This document shows, piece by piece, positions 1-9,154 of a stretch of 64,000 nucleotides of DNA. Each line of letters begins with the position of its first letter. Within the stretch, counting starts at the first letter, position 1. The stretch comes from Streptomyces coeruleorubidus (GTDB lineage: Bacteria; Actinomycetota; Actinomycetes; Streptomycetales; Streptomycetaceae), in contig NZ_CP118527.1 of assembly GCF_028885415.1 (NCBI RefSeq), positions 434,001 through 498,000 of the forward strand, read 5' to 3'. The notes beneath the pieces are model-generated. The model searched no databases and was not told where the DNA came from. It worked only from the letters and a program-made list of their open reading frames with translations. A program made the position numbers and the translations under genes.

Positions 1-69
1 TCCCTCCTTGGAGAGCCTTCCGATGGTCTCGCCGTCCGACCTCACCTCATCCCTGCGCGCATCTGCTCC

Positions 70-572
70 TGCGTCTACGCCGGCCGCACGCTGAGTTGGG
101 GCTACGTATGGATCTTCCGGTCCACTCCCCTGCTGGTGCAGCTGCTGTCTGGTTCAACATCGGCGCCCTCTACCCGACGCTCGGCCTCGGCATCCCGTTC
201 GGCCCGCAGTTCGTCACCGTCAAGACGGTGAACCTGGCGATGCGCTCCATCGTGCCGACCGCGGGCAACATGCTGATCGGCCCCCTGAAGGGCACGAGCA
301 TCGTCAGCGTGCTGGCCGTGCACGACCTGCTGTACTCGGCGCAGTTGGTCTACAACCAGACCTACCAGGTCATCCCGCTGCTGATGGTCGCCACCCTCTG
401 GTACATCGCCGTCACCACTGTGCTCGGTGTAGGGCAGTGCTATGCCGAGCGCCACTACGCGCGGGGCGCCGCTCGGGCTCTGCCGCCCACACCGGTCCAG
501 CGACTGGCCGCGGCGGGGCGGGCACCGTTGGCCGGTTATCGCCGTTCCCTTCATTCCCTACGTTCCCTATAG
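70..572 (+). pseudogene. Polar amino-acid-type ABC transporter permease, internally deleted and frameshifted
   Basis: Remnant of a membrane permease of a His/Glu/Cys-type ABC importer. One frame reads a membrane helix with WIFRSTPLLVQLL. One base must be added in the T run near 147-149 to continue into FWFNIGALYPTLGLGIPFGP. The reading then jumps from FVTVKTVNL straight to AMRSIVPTAGNML. Family members have roughly 55 more residues here, including the cytoplasmic EAA loop that docks on the ATPase, so that loop is missing. The C-terminal part (GTSIVSVLAVHDLLYSAQLVYNQTYQVIPLLMVATLWYIAV) is well preserved. The start lies at or beyond the window edge. The organosulfur neighbours downstream suggest it belonged to a sulfur-compound importer; that role is inferred. 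Confidence 0.7.
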
Positions 573-585
573 AATTACTAGGGAA
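545..585. promoter_or_regulatory. TTCCCT direct repeats plus inverted TAGGGAA ahead of the sulfur genes
   Basis: TTCCCT occurs at 545-550, 554-559 and 563-568, a strict 9-bp period. The last copy, TTCCCTA (563-569), pairs with an inverted TAGGGAA (579-585) around a 9-nt AT-rich spacer, TAGAATTAC. The array overlaps the end of the broken permease and lies about 75 nt before the SfnB-like start. It could be an operator with an embedded -10 element or a transcript hairpin. No regulator is identified. Confidence 0.4.
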
Positions 586-659
586 ACATGGGCGGCGCCC
601 AGCGGCGCCGCACAGGATGATGTGCGCGCCTCACACATCAACATGAGGAGGCCTCTGCC

Positions 660-1889
660 ATGGGCGTTGCCCCTGCGCCGTCCGGCTCCGACGCGGAGTC
701 CGACCGGACCGGGCCCGGGAACGCGCACTGGCTGCGCGTGGCCCGCGAGACCGCGGACGATCTGGCCACGGACGCGGTGGCCAGGGACCAGGCGGGCAAG
801 CCCCCCTTCGACGAGGTGTCCCGGCTGCGCGAGTCGGGACTGCTGACGCTCCTCGTACCGGCCGGGCTCGGGGGCGGCGGCGCGGACTGGCCCACGGCGT
901 ACGCGGTGGTCCGGGAGATCGCCGCGGCCGACGGCGCGATAGGCCAACTGCTCGGCTGTCACTACTTCATGTCGTGGAGCGCCCGGTTCTTCACCGAGCC
1001 CGCTCCCGCCGCTCGGCTGGAGCGGCGGTCCGCGGCGGAGCAGTGGTGTTGGGGCGGCGGTCTGGCGCGTCAGGAACCGGCTCTGACACTCGCCAGGGAC
1101 AGGCAGGGGCATGTGCTGACCGGTCGTCAGAGCTTTGCCGCCGGTGTCCTGGTCGCCGACCGCCTCGCTGTGCGGGCGGTGCGGGCCGACACCGGCGAAC
1201 CACTCGCCGTGGTGGTCGATCCCGCCCTTCCGGGCGTGGTGATCGACGGCGACGCGGACCCTTTCGGGCAACGGCTCGCGGCCGGCGGGAGCGTGGAGTT
1301 CGACGCCGTGCCGATCGCCGCCGACGACGTGTTGGGCTCGCTGGCGGCGGACGAGGACGTTCTGTCGCCCCGGACCGCCCTGGTGTCGCCGGTCGGGCGT
1401 CTCCTTTCGGTGCAGCTCCGTCTCGGCATGGCGGAGGGAGTGCTCGCCGAGGCCCGTGAGTACAGCAGGACCGGCCAGTCCCACTGGCACCCGGACTGGC
1501 CGGTCGGCTCACCTCAGGACCCGCAGGTGCTGACCGCGTACGGGGAACTCACCGTGCTCACCCGCTCCGCGTCCGCCCTCGCCGATCAGGCACGGGAAGC
1601 CGTGCACGGCGGGCTGGCCCGTGGTGAGGACCTCGGCTACGACGAGTACGCGGAGATCTCCGTCCTCGTCGCCATGGCCGAAGCCGCCGCGTCCAGGGCC
1701 GCGCAGGAGTCCACCGCCCGTGCCCTCGACATCATCGGTGCCCGCTCCGCGTCCTCGCGGCTGGGCTTCGACCGCTTCTGGCGCAATGCCCGGACGCACA
1801 CGCTGTACGAGCCCGTGGCCCACCGGCTCCGCGATGTCGGGGATTACTTCCTCAACGGTGCGCATCCTCCGTTCGTGCTCCCCGTCTGA
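660..1889 (+). CDS. Acyl-CoA-dehydrogenase-fold flavin monooxygenase, SfnB/DszC-like
   Basis: Flavin-dependent enzyme of the SfnB/DszC branch of the acyl-CoA dehydrogenase superfamily. This branch uses reduced flavin to oxygenate organosulfur compounds and thioethers during sulfur starvation. It has 409 residues, the normal length. The helical N-terminal domain (about 15-130, with LRESGLLTLLVPAGLGGGGADWP), the beta middle domain (about 135-235) and the C-terminal bundle ending in FWRNARTHTLYEP are all recognisable. AGGAGG at 646-651 sets the ATG at 660. It sits between the damaged permease and a TauD-type dioxygenase, a common sulfonate/thioether layout. Exact substrate not determinable; ordinary acyl-CoA oxidation is less likely. 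Confidence 0.8.
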   Translation: MGVAPAPSGSDAESDRTGPGNAHWLRVARETADDLATDAVARDQAGKPPFDEVSRLRESGLLTLLVPAGLGGGGADWPTAYAVVREIAAADGAIGQLLGCHYFMSWSARFFTEPAPAARLERRSAAEQWCWGGGLARQEPALTLARDRQGHVLTGRQSFAAGVLVADRLAVRAVRADTGEPLAVVVDPALPGVVIDGDADPFGQRLAAGGSVEFDAVPIAADDVLGSLAADEDVLSPRTALVSPVGRLLSVQLRLGMAEGVLAEAREYSRTGQSHWHPDWPVGSPQDPQVLTAYGELTVLTRSASALADQAREAVHGGLARGEDLGYDEYAEISVLVAMAEAAASRAAQESTARALDIIGARSASSRLGFDRFWRNARTHTLYEPVAHRLRDVGDYFLNGAHPPFVLPV

Positions 1890-2050
1890 CCACGACCGGG
1901 CCGGCTCGGCGGCAATCGTGAACAGCGCGCTTCACTCTTGTGTCGGCTGCCCGATCGGCGTTGACCAGGCCAATTCCCGCTGGAAGCCTCATTTCTGAGA
2001 GCAAAGTGCTTCGGCAACACGATCAGCCGGCACTGAAAGGACACACCCTC

Positions 2051-2975
2051 ATGACCACCGGCACCCGCTTCGACATCCGCAGGATCGGCGGCCGTATCGG
2101 CGCCGAGATCCTCGGCGTGGATCTCTCCGGCGCCCTCGAACCCGCCCTCGTCTTTGAGATCAACTCCGCGCTCCTGGAGCACAAGGCGCTCGTCTTCCGC
2201 GACCAGCACCTCGACGACGCGGGCCAGCTCCGCTTCGCCTCCCTCTTCGGCGAGCTCACCACCGCCCATCCCACCGTGCCCTCCGTCGACGGGCAGCCCC
2301 GGATCCTGCCCGTCGACGCCGACGACGGCATCCGCGCCAACCAGTGGCACACGGACGTCACGTTCGTCCGTACGCCCCCGAAGGCGTCCACGCTGCGCAG
2401 CATCGTGGTCCCGCCCTACGGCGGCAACACCCTCATCGCCAACTCGGCCGCCGCGTACCGGGATCTGCCCGAGCCGCTGCGCGAGCTGGCGGACCGGTTG
2501 TGGGCCGTGCACCCAACGCCTACGACTACGCGGCGCCGAAGAGCGAAAAGGCGGCCGAGTACCGCAAGCGGTTCGTCTCGCGCAAGTACCGCACCGTCCA
2601 CCCGGTCGTCCGGGTGCACCCCGAGACCGGGGAGCGGGGCCTGTTCATCGGCGGCTTCGCCCAGAGCATCGTCGGTCTCGGCCCGTCCGACTCCCGTGAC
2701 CTGCTGCGCATCTTCCAGTCGTACGTCACCCGCCCGGAGAACATCGTGCGCGTGGCCTGGACGCCGGGCGACGTCGTCCTGTTCGACAACCGCATCACCC
2801 AGCACTACGCCCCCGACGACTACGGCGACCGGCCGCGTCTGCTGCACCGGGTAACGGTCGCGGGCGCGTCGGCGTGGACGGCACCCTCAGCCACGTCCTC
2901 GAAGGTGACGACGCCTCCCACTACACCCCGCCGTGGCGTGAGACGCGGCAGGGCTTCCGGAAGATCTGCGAGGTC
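2051..2975 (+). CDS. tauD: TauD/TfdA-family Fe(II)/2-oxoglutarate dioxygenase (two frameshifts)
   Basis: Alpha-ketoglutarate-dependent dioxygenase that would cleave taurine or another sulfonate to release sulfite. AAAGGA upstream fits the ATG at 2051. The HxD iron motif is in NQWHTDVTF. The distal region QHYAPDDYGDRPRLLHRVTV holds the second His and the 2-oxoglutarate Arg. Translation breaks twice: near 2511-2513 (one base missing, GTGCAC-CCAAC where VHTNAYDY is expected) and between about 2862 and 2873, after which DGTLSHVLEGDDASHYTPPWRETRQGFRKICEV resumes. No stop codon is met before the convergent exporter gene. Either a pseudogene or consensus errors; the rest is intact. Confidence 0.75.
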
Positions 2976-4580
2976 AGGCGTCGGCGTCGACGCGCGGGAG
3001 GGGGTCGCCCGCGACGGTCCTGCCGGCGTCCGCCGACTCCTCGGAGAGCCGCTCCATGCCGCTGGTGTTCTTCAGCGGCTTCTCCTTGATGAACAGCACG
3101 GCGACCAGCGCGAGCGCCGCGAAGGGGTGGCCACGAGGAAGAGTTCGGCGGTGGCGACCCCGTAGGCGTGCTCCACTATCTCCCGCATCGGCGCCGGCAG
3201 GGCAGTCATGTCGGGCACTCCCCCGTGCCCGGCCTGGCCTCCGCCCTCGGCGGCACCGCCCGCGTCCTTCAGGCTCTTGGTCATCTCGGAGGCGACACGG
3301 TTGGCCAGGATCGCGCCGAGCACGCTGGTGCCGATGGTGCCGCCCATGCTGCGGAAGAAGGACAACACCGAGGTCGCAGCGCCCAGTTCGGCCGCCGGGA
3401 CGTCGTTCTGCGCGGCCAGCACCAGGTTCTGCATCAGCATGCCGACACCGATACCCATGACCGCCATGTAGGCGCTGAGGAGACCGAAGTGGGTGTCGGC
3501 CCCGATTGTGGAGAGCAGTCCGAGACCCACGGTCATGGTGACGGCGCCCACGACGAGGTACACCTTCCACCGGCCGGTCGCGCTGATGATCTGCCCCGCG
3601 ACAGTGGAGGAGACCAGCAGGCCCAGGATCATGGGCAGGCTCATCATGCCCGCGATCGTCGAAGACTTGCCGAGGGAGACCTGGAAGTACTGCGACAGGA
3701 AGACCGTTCCGCCGAACATGGCCACACCGACGAGGAGGCTGGCGACGGTGGTCAGCGCCACGGTGCGGTTGCGGAAGATACCGAGCGCAATGACCGGCTC
3801 GGCGACCTTCGCCTCGACGAGGACCGCGAGGACCAGCAGCACCACTCCCCCACCGGTCAGAGCGGCGGTCTGCCACGACGCCCAGTCGAACTCGTTCCCG
3901 GCGAGCGTGACCCAGATCAGCAGCGCGCAGACACCCGCGACGATCAGGAAGGCACCCAGGTAGTCGATCTTCGCCTCGCGGCGGACGGTGGGCAGGTGCA
4001 GCGTGCGCTGGAGCAGGGCGAAGGGCACGCCGATGAAGAAGCACCAGCGCCAGCCGAGCCACGAGGTGTCCACCAGGACGCCGCCGATCAGCGGACCGGC
4101 CACGGTGCCCACGGCGAACACGGCGCCGAAGATTCCCGCGTACTTGCCCAGCCTGCGCGGCGGGATGATCGCGGCCATCACGACCTGTGCCAGTGCCGTG
4201 AGACCGCCGGCACCGATGCCCTGGGCCACTCGGCTGAAGATGAGCAGCCCCACGTCGTTGGAGAAGCCCGCCAGCAGTGAGCCGACGACGAACAGGCCCA
4301 GCGAGAGCTGGAGCAGCAGCTTCTGGTTGTAGAGGTCGGACAGCTTGCCCCACAGCGGCACGGTCGCCGTCATGGCCAGCAGTTCGGCGGTGACGACCCA
4401 GGTGTAGGAGGACTGACTGGCCCCGAGGTCGGCGATGATCCGGGGCAGTGCGTTGGACACCACGGTGCCGGCCAGGATGGCGACGAACATGCCCGCCATC
4501 AGCCCTGACATGGCCTGGAGTATCTGCCGGTCGGACATGGAGGACGGTGACGCCTCTACGGGCGCCGCTGAAGAATTCAC
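2974..4580 (-). CDS. DHA2-family (EmrB/QacA) multidrug MFS exporter, one frameshift
   Basis: Proton-driven drug efflux protein of the 14-helix DHA2 family, about 535 residues. Start is GTG at 4580 behind AAGAGA; an in-frame ATG at 4538 is possible. Visible landmarks are AILAGTVVSNALPRIIADLG in helix 1, the motif-A region WGKLSDLYNQKLLL, motif-C GIGAGGLTALAQVV, and GWRWCFFIGVPFALL. One missing base in the G run at 3124-3127 (plus strand) splits off the last helix (FAALALVAVLFIKEKPL). Restoring it gives a tail ending RVDADA at 2974. It lies 130 bp downstream of, and in the same direction as, a TetR gene, the usual arrangement of an exporter with its repressor. Confidence 0.85.
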
Positions 4581-4710
4581 ATCATCTCTTGCACGGTGCT
4601 GATGGCGGCTCGCGCGGCACACGACCGCGGGCGCGCGAACCGTCCGAGAACACGGGGCTCTTGGAAGGGGCCGAGACGGCGAGATGCGTCCCGGAGTGAC
4701 GAGAGGCTGC

Positions 4711-5415
4711 CTACCGGTCCGCCGGGCCGGTGGGTCCCGCCGGTGACGGAGCCGGAAGCCCCGCTGCGAGATGCTCGAACGTCTCCCGGAAGACGTCCAC
4801 GAAGGCGAGTTCGTCCTGCCGGACGCACCAGTGCTCGACGGCGACCCGGACGGCCGCGATGCCGGCAGCGGCGAGCAGACGCGGATAGAGGCCCAGCGCC
4901 CGCCTCCTTCGTTCGTCGTCCGGCGCCCCGAGCCCGGCGCGGTCCTCGTAGTACAGCGGCGAGCCTGCGCCGATGCGCTCGGCGATCGTTTCGGCCAGGG
5001 CGAGTTCATCCGCCATGTGGGCGCCGAGACTGCGTGCGAGCAGGTGCGGTGAGCGGCGCAGCACCTCCGAATGCAGGCGCCACAGCTCCTGCTGCTGCTC
5101 GATTTCCGCCAGTTCGCTCGCCATGGCGTCGCGCAGCGCCTCCATCGGGGACATCTCGGCGGGCGCCGCCAGTACGGCTTGCCGAACCCTCGCACTCGCG
5201 TCCGCGCCGATCATGACGAAGACGTCGTCACGGGAGTCGAAGTAGTTGAAGAACGTCCGCGCGGACACACCGGCCGCCTCGCTGATCGCGTCGACGGTGA
5301 CGTTCTCCGCCCCGTGCTCCGCCGCCAGCCGCACCGCGGCCGCCACCAGGGCAGCGCGGGTCGCCCGCTTCTTGCGTTCCCGCAGCCCGACGCCCGCCGG
5401 GTTCCCCTCCGTCAT
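4711..5415 (-). CDS. TetR-family transcriptional regulator
   Basis: A 234-residue TetR protein. The helix-turn-helix occupies about residues 15-60 (ALVAAAVRLAAEHGAENVTVDAISEAAGVSARTFFNYF). The helical C-terminal ligand domain follows (about 80-220, TetR_C type with RRSPHLLARSLGAHMADELALAE). The gene precedes the DHA2 exporter on the same strand. A perfect palindrome at 5436-5448 lies about 20 bp upstream of its start and is the likely operator. Probable repressor of itself and the exporter; effector unknown. Confidence 0.85.
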   Translation of the reverse strand: MTEGNPAGVGLRERKKRATRAALVAAAVRLAAEHGAENVTVDAISEAAGVSARTFFNYFDSRDDVFVMIGADASARVRQAVLAAPAEMSPMEALRDAMASELAEIEQQQELWRLHSEVLRRSPHLLARSLGAHMADELALAETIAERIGAGSPLYYEDRAGLGAPDDERRRRALGLYPRLLAAAGIAAVRVAVEHWCVRQDELAFVDVFRETFEHLAAGLPAPSPAGPTGPADR

Positions 5416-5435
5416 GGTTGCATGGTACGCAAAGA

Positions 5436-5448
5436 TGCAGACTCTGCA
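5436..5448. promoter_or_regulatory. Candidate TetR operator, palindrome TGCAGA-C-TCTGCA
   Basis: A perfect 6-1-6 inverted repeat between the TetR start (5415, minus) and the SRPBCC gene (5524, plus). Position and symmetry fit autorepression. It could also affect the divergent SRPBCC gene. Confidence 0.5.
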
Positions 5449-5523
5449 AAAAGACGGGGTTACTGACTGGGGATGCCGGGAACGCGGTGCGCTGAACGAA
5501 CCCGAAGCGAGGCCGGTGCCGCG

Positions 5524-5937
5524 ATGACCGAATACGAACGTTCACGCACGATGCCCGCACAGCCCGAGCAGGTCTTCGACCAGGCCGCGAACATCGGCCA
5601 GTTGGACACCTGGCTGCCGGAGGCCCTGCACGTCGAGGCCGAGGAGCTGCCCGCGGTCACCGTGCACGAGGACCGCACCGACGAGGACACCTCCGCCCTG
5701 CTGCGCGCCCAGCGCGAGCAGATGCGGCTCGAATGGGGCACCCGCGACCAGGGCAGCTACGCGGGCTGGCTCCAGGTCGCCGGCATCGGCGGCGGAGCCA
5801 GTGAGGTGACGGTGCACCTGTCGTTCTTCGACGAGCGCCACGACCCCGGCGAGACGATGGTCCGCGACGCCCTGGACACCAGCCTTCAGCGCCTGGAGGA
5901 GCAGGTGCGGCTGCGCGTCGACCACGCCGCCGGCTGA
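5524..5937 (+). CDS. SRPBCC (START-like) family protein
   Basis: A 137-residue protein with the SRPBCC pattern: an early strand MTEYERSRTMPAQPEQVFDQAANIGQLDTWLPEAL and a long C-terminal helix VRDALDTSLQRLEEQVRLRVD. Members bind hydrophobic ligands in a helix-grip pocket. ATG at 5524 was chosen because the homologous region starts there; an upstream ATG would add 17 unlike residues. It is followed after 16 bp by a small Cys-pair protein, so the two may be co-transcribed. Ligand unknown. Confidence 0.75.
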   Translation: MTEYERSRTMPAQPEQVFDQAANIGQLDTWLPEALHVEAEELPAVTVHEDRTDEDTSALLRAQREQMRLEWGTRDQGSYAGWLQVAGIGGGASEVTVHLSFFDERHDPGETMVRDALDTSLQRLEEQVRLRVDHAAG

Positions 5938-5953
5938 TCCGGGACCGCACGCC

Positions 5954-6262
5954 ATGGCTCGCGTCAAGCGGTACGCCGTCGCGGCGTCCGGACAGTGGAC
6001 CGACGAGGAGGAAGGCCGGCGCCGCCTGCCGTCCGGCGAGGTGCACGCCTGGGAGCCGGGGCTGAACCAGGCCGTCTGCGGACTGCCCCTCAGCCGCTCA
6101 CGGCTGGTCCGCTTCCCGCACGTCACCTGGCCGGACACCTTCCCGGAGTCCGGCGGTGCGGCGGACCGGGTACGGCGCCAGTGCCCGCGCTGCGCCTCGG
6201 TCGCCGGGCGCCGAGGTGACGACGCACGCCCCCGGTGGCAGCGCACGAACCCGCGGCCCTGA
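5954..6262 (+). CDS. Conserved-type hypothetical protein with CPRC motif
   Basis: A 102-residue basic protein starting MARVKRYAVAASGQWTDEEEGRRRLPSG and containing one CxxC pair (RRQCPRCASVAGRR) near residue 77, plus a Cys at about 42. The Cys/His distribution could support a small metal site. Coding composition matches the neighbours and the start is 16 bp after the SRPBCC stop. No function recognised. Confidence 0.6.
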   Translation: MARVKRYAVAASGQWTDEEEGRRRLPSGEVHAWEPGLNQAVCGLPLSRSRLVRFPHVTWPDTFPESGGAADRVRRQCPRCASVAGRRGDDARPRWQRTNPRP

Positions 6263-6500
6263 GTGGTCCCGCCCCGTACCTCTTCCCGTACCCCTCGCGT
6301 CTGCCCGAGCCGGACGTCTCCTGCCCGCCTCCGCGGTGGAACGAGTACCCGGTACCGCCGAGTCACCGCAGCGTCGCGTTTTGCCATGGTTTGTCATTCC
6401 TTCACCGCGGCACTCGGGGCACGCGCGAGCGTCCAGCCGACAACGTCCAGCCGACGCGGCGCGATCGGCCCCGGCGACGGGGCGGAACAGAGGGTGACCG
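6263..6500. other. Intergenic region, no gene seen
   Basis: Reads in this stretch are arginine/proline-rich shadows without a ribosome site. I see no strong palindrome. It presumably holds the promoter of the YbdK-type gene. Confidence 0.4.
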
Positions 6501-7595
6501 ATGACGACGATCGGTGTGGAAGAGGAGTACCTGCTCCTCGACCCGGTTACCGGGCTGCCGGTACCCCTGGCCGACAAGGTGCGGGCCGCGGCGGGTCTGG
6601 CGCATCTCGTGGCCGACCAGGAGGTGCAGTGCGAGCTGCTGCAGGCGCAGGTCGAGGTGGCCACGCCGGTGTGCGGCACGCTGGAGGAGGCAGGGGGACA
6701 TCTGTTGCGGCTGCGGCACGCCATCGGGGCGGCGGCGGAAGCGCACGGCTGCCGGATCGCGGCCTGCGGGACGCCTCCGCTGCGCCATCGTCACCCGGTG
6801 GCCGTCACCGACCAGGCCCGTTACCGGGCCATGCTCACGCAGGCGCCCCAGCTGGTGGCGGAGCAGCTGGTCAACGGCATGCACGTGCACGTGGCCGTGC
6901 CCAGCCGGGAGACGGGCGTGCAGGTCCTGAACCGGATCCGGGTCTGGCTGCCGACCCTGACGGCCATGTCGGCGAACTCCCCGCTCTGGGACGGACACGA
7001 CACCGGCTTCGCCAGCTGGCGCACCGTGATCTTCGGCCGCTGGCCGGTCAGCGGCGTGCCCCCGTTCTTCCGTGACGTGGACGACTACGACCGGCGCGTG
7101 ACGCGACTGCTGGAGAGCGGTGTGATCTCGGACAGCGGGCAGTTGTACTGGCAGACCCGCCTGTCGGCCCGGTACCCCACCGTCGAGGTGCGGTGCATGG
7201 ACGTTCAACTGCGCGCGGACGACGCGGTCATGCTCGCGGGCATGACGCACGCTCTCGTGGACACCGCCATCGCGGAGACGGCCGCCGGGGCGCCGGTGCC
7301 CGACTGCGCGCCGGAGCTTCTCCAGGTCGCCCTGTGGCATGCCGCCCGGCACGGTCTGAGCGACACCTTGGTATGCCCGAGCGGCCGGCCGCGCCGGGCC
7401 GGCGACGTGCTGTACCAGCTCCTGCGGCACGTCGCGCCGGCACTCGACGCGTCCGGCGCGACCCGGCAGGTGACGGCCTTGGTCCACCGGCTCCTCCAGA
7501 ACGGGACCGGAGCGGACAGACAGCGCGGCGCTCTCGCCGAAGGCGGCATACGGGCCGTCACCGACCTGATCGGCGCGGAGAGCAGCGTGTCGTGA
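6501..7595 (+). CDS. YbdK-type carboxylate-amine ligase (glutamate-cysteine ligase family 2)
   Basis: A 364-residue ATP-grasp-like GCS2 enzyme. The N-terminal signature [11 protein letters not shown] (residues 5-15), [11 protein letters not shown] and the core [19 protein letters not shown] with [12 protein letters not shown] are characteristic. These proteins ligate glutamate to cysteine or another amine; physiological substrates in actinobacteria are mostly unproven. ATG 6501 directly precedes the conserved GVEEEY, leaving no room for a longer start. About 240 bp without a gene (6263-6500) precede it. It converges with the SPFH operon. Confidence 0.8.
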   Translation: MTTIGVEEEYLLLDPVTGLPVPLADKVRAAAGLAHLVADQEVQCELLQAQVEVATPVCGTLEEAGGHLLRLRHAIGAAAEAHGCRIAACGTPPLRHRHPVAVTDQARYRAMLTQAPQLVAEQLVNGMHVHVAVPSRETGVQVLNRIRVWLPTLTAMSANSPLWDGHDTGFASWRTVIFGRWPVSGVPPFFRDVDDYDRRVTRLLESGVISDSGQLYWQTRLSARYPTVEVRCMDVQLRADDAVMLAGMTHALVDTAIAETAAGAPVPDCAPELLQVALWHAARHGLSDTLVCPSGRPRRAGDVLYQLLRHVAPALDASGATRQVTALVHRLLQNGTGADRQRGALAEGGIRAVTDLIGAESSVS

Positions 7596-7618
7596 CTTCC
7601 TGACCGACCCCCGTCGGG

Positions 7619-7660
7619 CCGAGGGCCTGGACATCCCCTGGCCCCGTGTTACGCCCTCGG
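7619..7660. terminator. Possible bidirectional terminator between YbdK-type and SPFH genes
   Basis: CCGAGGGC (7619-7626) and GCCCTCGG (7653-7660) form a perfect 8-bp inverted repeat in the 85-bp gap between two convergent genes. The 26-nt loop is long, so the assignment is tentative. Confidence 0.4.
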
Positions 7661-7680
7661 ATCAGCCAACGCCCGCCGGA

Positions 7681-8724
7681 TCAGCCAGGAGGCTGGGACG
7701 GGAGCGTTCCGGGGTCGACGCGATCGGCCTTCGCCGCGTCCGCAAGGGCCGCGGCAGCGGCTTGCGCCGCCTGCGCCGTGTCGTCGGCGGCCTGGGCGGC
7801 CATGTCGTCCGTGGGCTTCTCGCGGGTGGCCGGCGACGGGGGCAGCGCTTCGCTGAAGGCGCGGGACACACCCTGGAGTGCGGAGGTGACCTCGCTGGGG
7901 ATCACCCAGAACGTGCTGCCCGCTCCCTGCGCCAGCTGGGGCAGCGTCTGGAGGTACTGCCAGGCGAGGAGCTTGGGATCGGGGTCGTTGCGGTGCACGG
8001 CCTGGAACACCTCGTCGATGGCCCGGGACTGGCCCTCGGCCTGGAGGATCGCGGCGGTGCGGTTGCCCTCGGCGCGCAGGACGGCGGCCTGCTTGTCGCC
8101 TTCGGCGGTGAGGATCTGTGACTGGCGCTGTCCTTCGGCCCCGAGGATCGCGGCCCGCTTGTCCCGCTCGGCTCGCATCTGCTTCTGCATCGCGTCCTTG
8201 ATGGACTGCGGAGGGTCGATGGCCTTGATCTCCACCCGGTTGACCCTCAGCCCCCACTTGCCGGTGGCCTCGTCCAGGACACCCCGGAGCTGGCTGTTGA
8301 TGGTGTCGCGCGAGGTGAGGGTCTTCTCCAGGTCCATGGAACCCACGACATTGCGCAACGTGGTGACGGTCAACTGCTCGACCGCCTGAAGGAAATTCGC
8401 GATCTCGTAGAAGGCCGCCCGTGGATCGGTGACCTGGAAATAGAGGACGGTGTCGATCTCGACGACGAGGTTGTCCTCGGTGATGACCGGCTGCGGTTTG
8501 AAGGAGACGACCTGTTCCCGGAGGTCGATCACCGGATGAACCCGGTCGATGTACGGGATGACGAGACTGAGACCGGGATTCAGGGTCCGGTGGTAGCGGC
8601 CGAGTCGCTCGACATTGCGAGCACGGGCCTGGGGCACGATACGGACCGCCCGCACCACGGTGAAAACCGCGAACAGCGCGACGATCAGGCCGGCAATCAA
8701 GAACGCCGAGGCTTCCATGGTCAT
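7681..8724 (-). CDS. SPFH-domain stomatin/slipin-like membrane protein
   Basis: A 347-residue membrane scaffold protein of the stomatin/paraslipin group. An N-terminal helix (about 5-26) precedes the SPFH domain (about 27-190: VERLGRYHRTLNPGLSLVIPYIDRV, VTDPRAAFYEI, LRNVVGSMDLEKTLTSRDTIN). A coiled coil of AEGQRQ/AEGDKQ/AEGNRT/AEGQSR repeats (about 195-250) and a conserved tail with FWVIPSEV follow. The ATG at 8724 overlaps the NfeD stop as TGATG, so translation is probably coupled. Stomatin-NfeD pairs act together in membrane quality control; the partner gene here is directly upstream. Confidence 0.9.
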   Translation of the reverse strand: MTMEASAFLIAGLIVALFAVFTVVRAVRIVPQARARNVERLGRYHRTLNPGLSLVIPYIDRVHPVIDLREQVVSFKPQPVITEDNLVVEIDTVLYFQVTDPRAAFYEIANFLQAVEQLTVTTLRNVVGSMDLEKTLTSRDTINSQLRGVLDEATGKWGLRVNRVEIKAIDPPQSIKDAMQKQMRAERDKRAAILGAEGQRQSQILTAEGDKQAAVLRAEGNRTAAILQAEGQSRAIDEVFQAVHRNDPDPKLLAWQYLQTLPQLAQGAGSTFWVIPSEVTSALQGVSRAFSEALPPSPATREKPTDDMAAQAADDTAQAAQAAAAALADAAKADRVDPGTLPSQPPG

Positions 8725-9154
8725 CAGTCCCGTGGGTAGACGATGGCGGTGGCGCCACTGATCTCTATGACGTCGACGGTCTTTCCGGCGGGAATCACCA
8801 GCGTCTCGTCCAAGGCGCGGGCCGTCCACTCCTCACCGTCGATACGAACCCTGCCCCCCAGGCCCGTCACCTCGGAGACGACATAGGCACCTTTGCCGAC
8901 CAGGGCGTCCACGCCGAACCGTGCCGCTTGGGGCTTGAGCACGTGGCGCAGCGCGATGGGCGCAGGAACAGCAGCGTGACCGTTGACACGGCGGTGAAGA
9001 CCAGGAACTGGAAAGGCACCGGCAGGCCGACCGCGGCGGAACCCGCCGTGACCAACGCGGCCGCGCTCAGCATCCCCAGCGCGGCGGTCAGGGTGAAGAT
9101 CTCCGCCACAGCCAACACGCCCGCGATGATCAACCAGATCAGCCATGGATCCAT
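8724..9154 (-). CDS. NfeD-family membrane protein, one frameshift
   Basis: Short NfeD (about 143 residues). N-terminal helices (MDPWLIWLIIAGVLAVAEIFTLTAALGMLSAAALVTAG, PVPFQFLVFTAVSTVTLLFLRP) precede a C-terminal OB-fold (KGAYVVSEVTGLGGRVRIDGEEWTARA...IPAGKTVDVIEISGATAIVYPRD). One C is missing in the CCCC run (8958-8960 on plus); restoring it joins LFLRP to IALRHVLKPQ. GAGAGGGGG precedes the ATG. It forms an operon with the overlapping SPFH gene. NfeD OB domains bind the stomatin partner. No protease domain is present. Confidence 0.85.
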
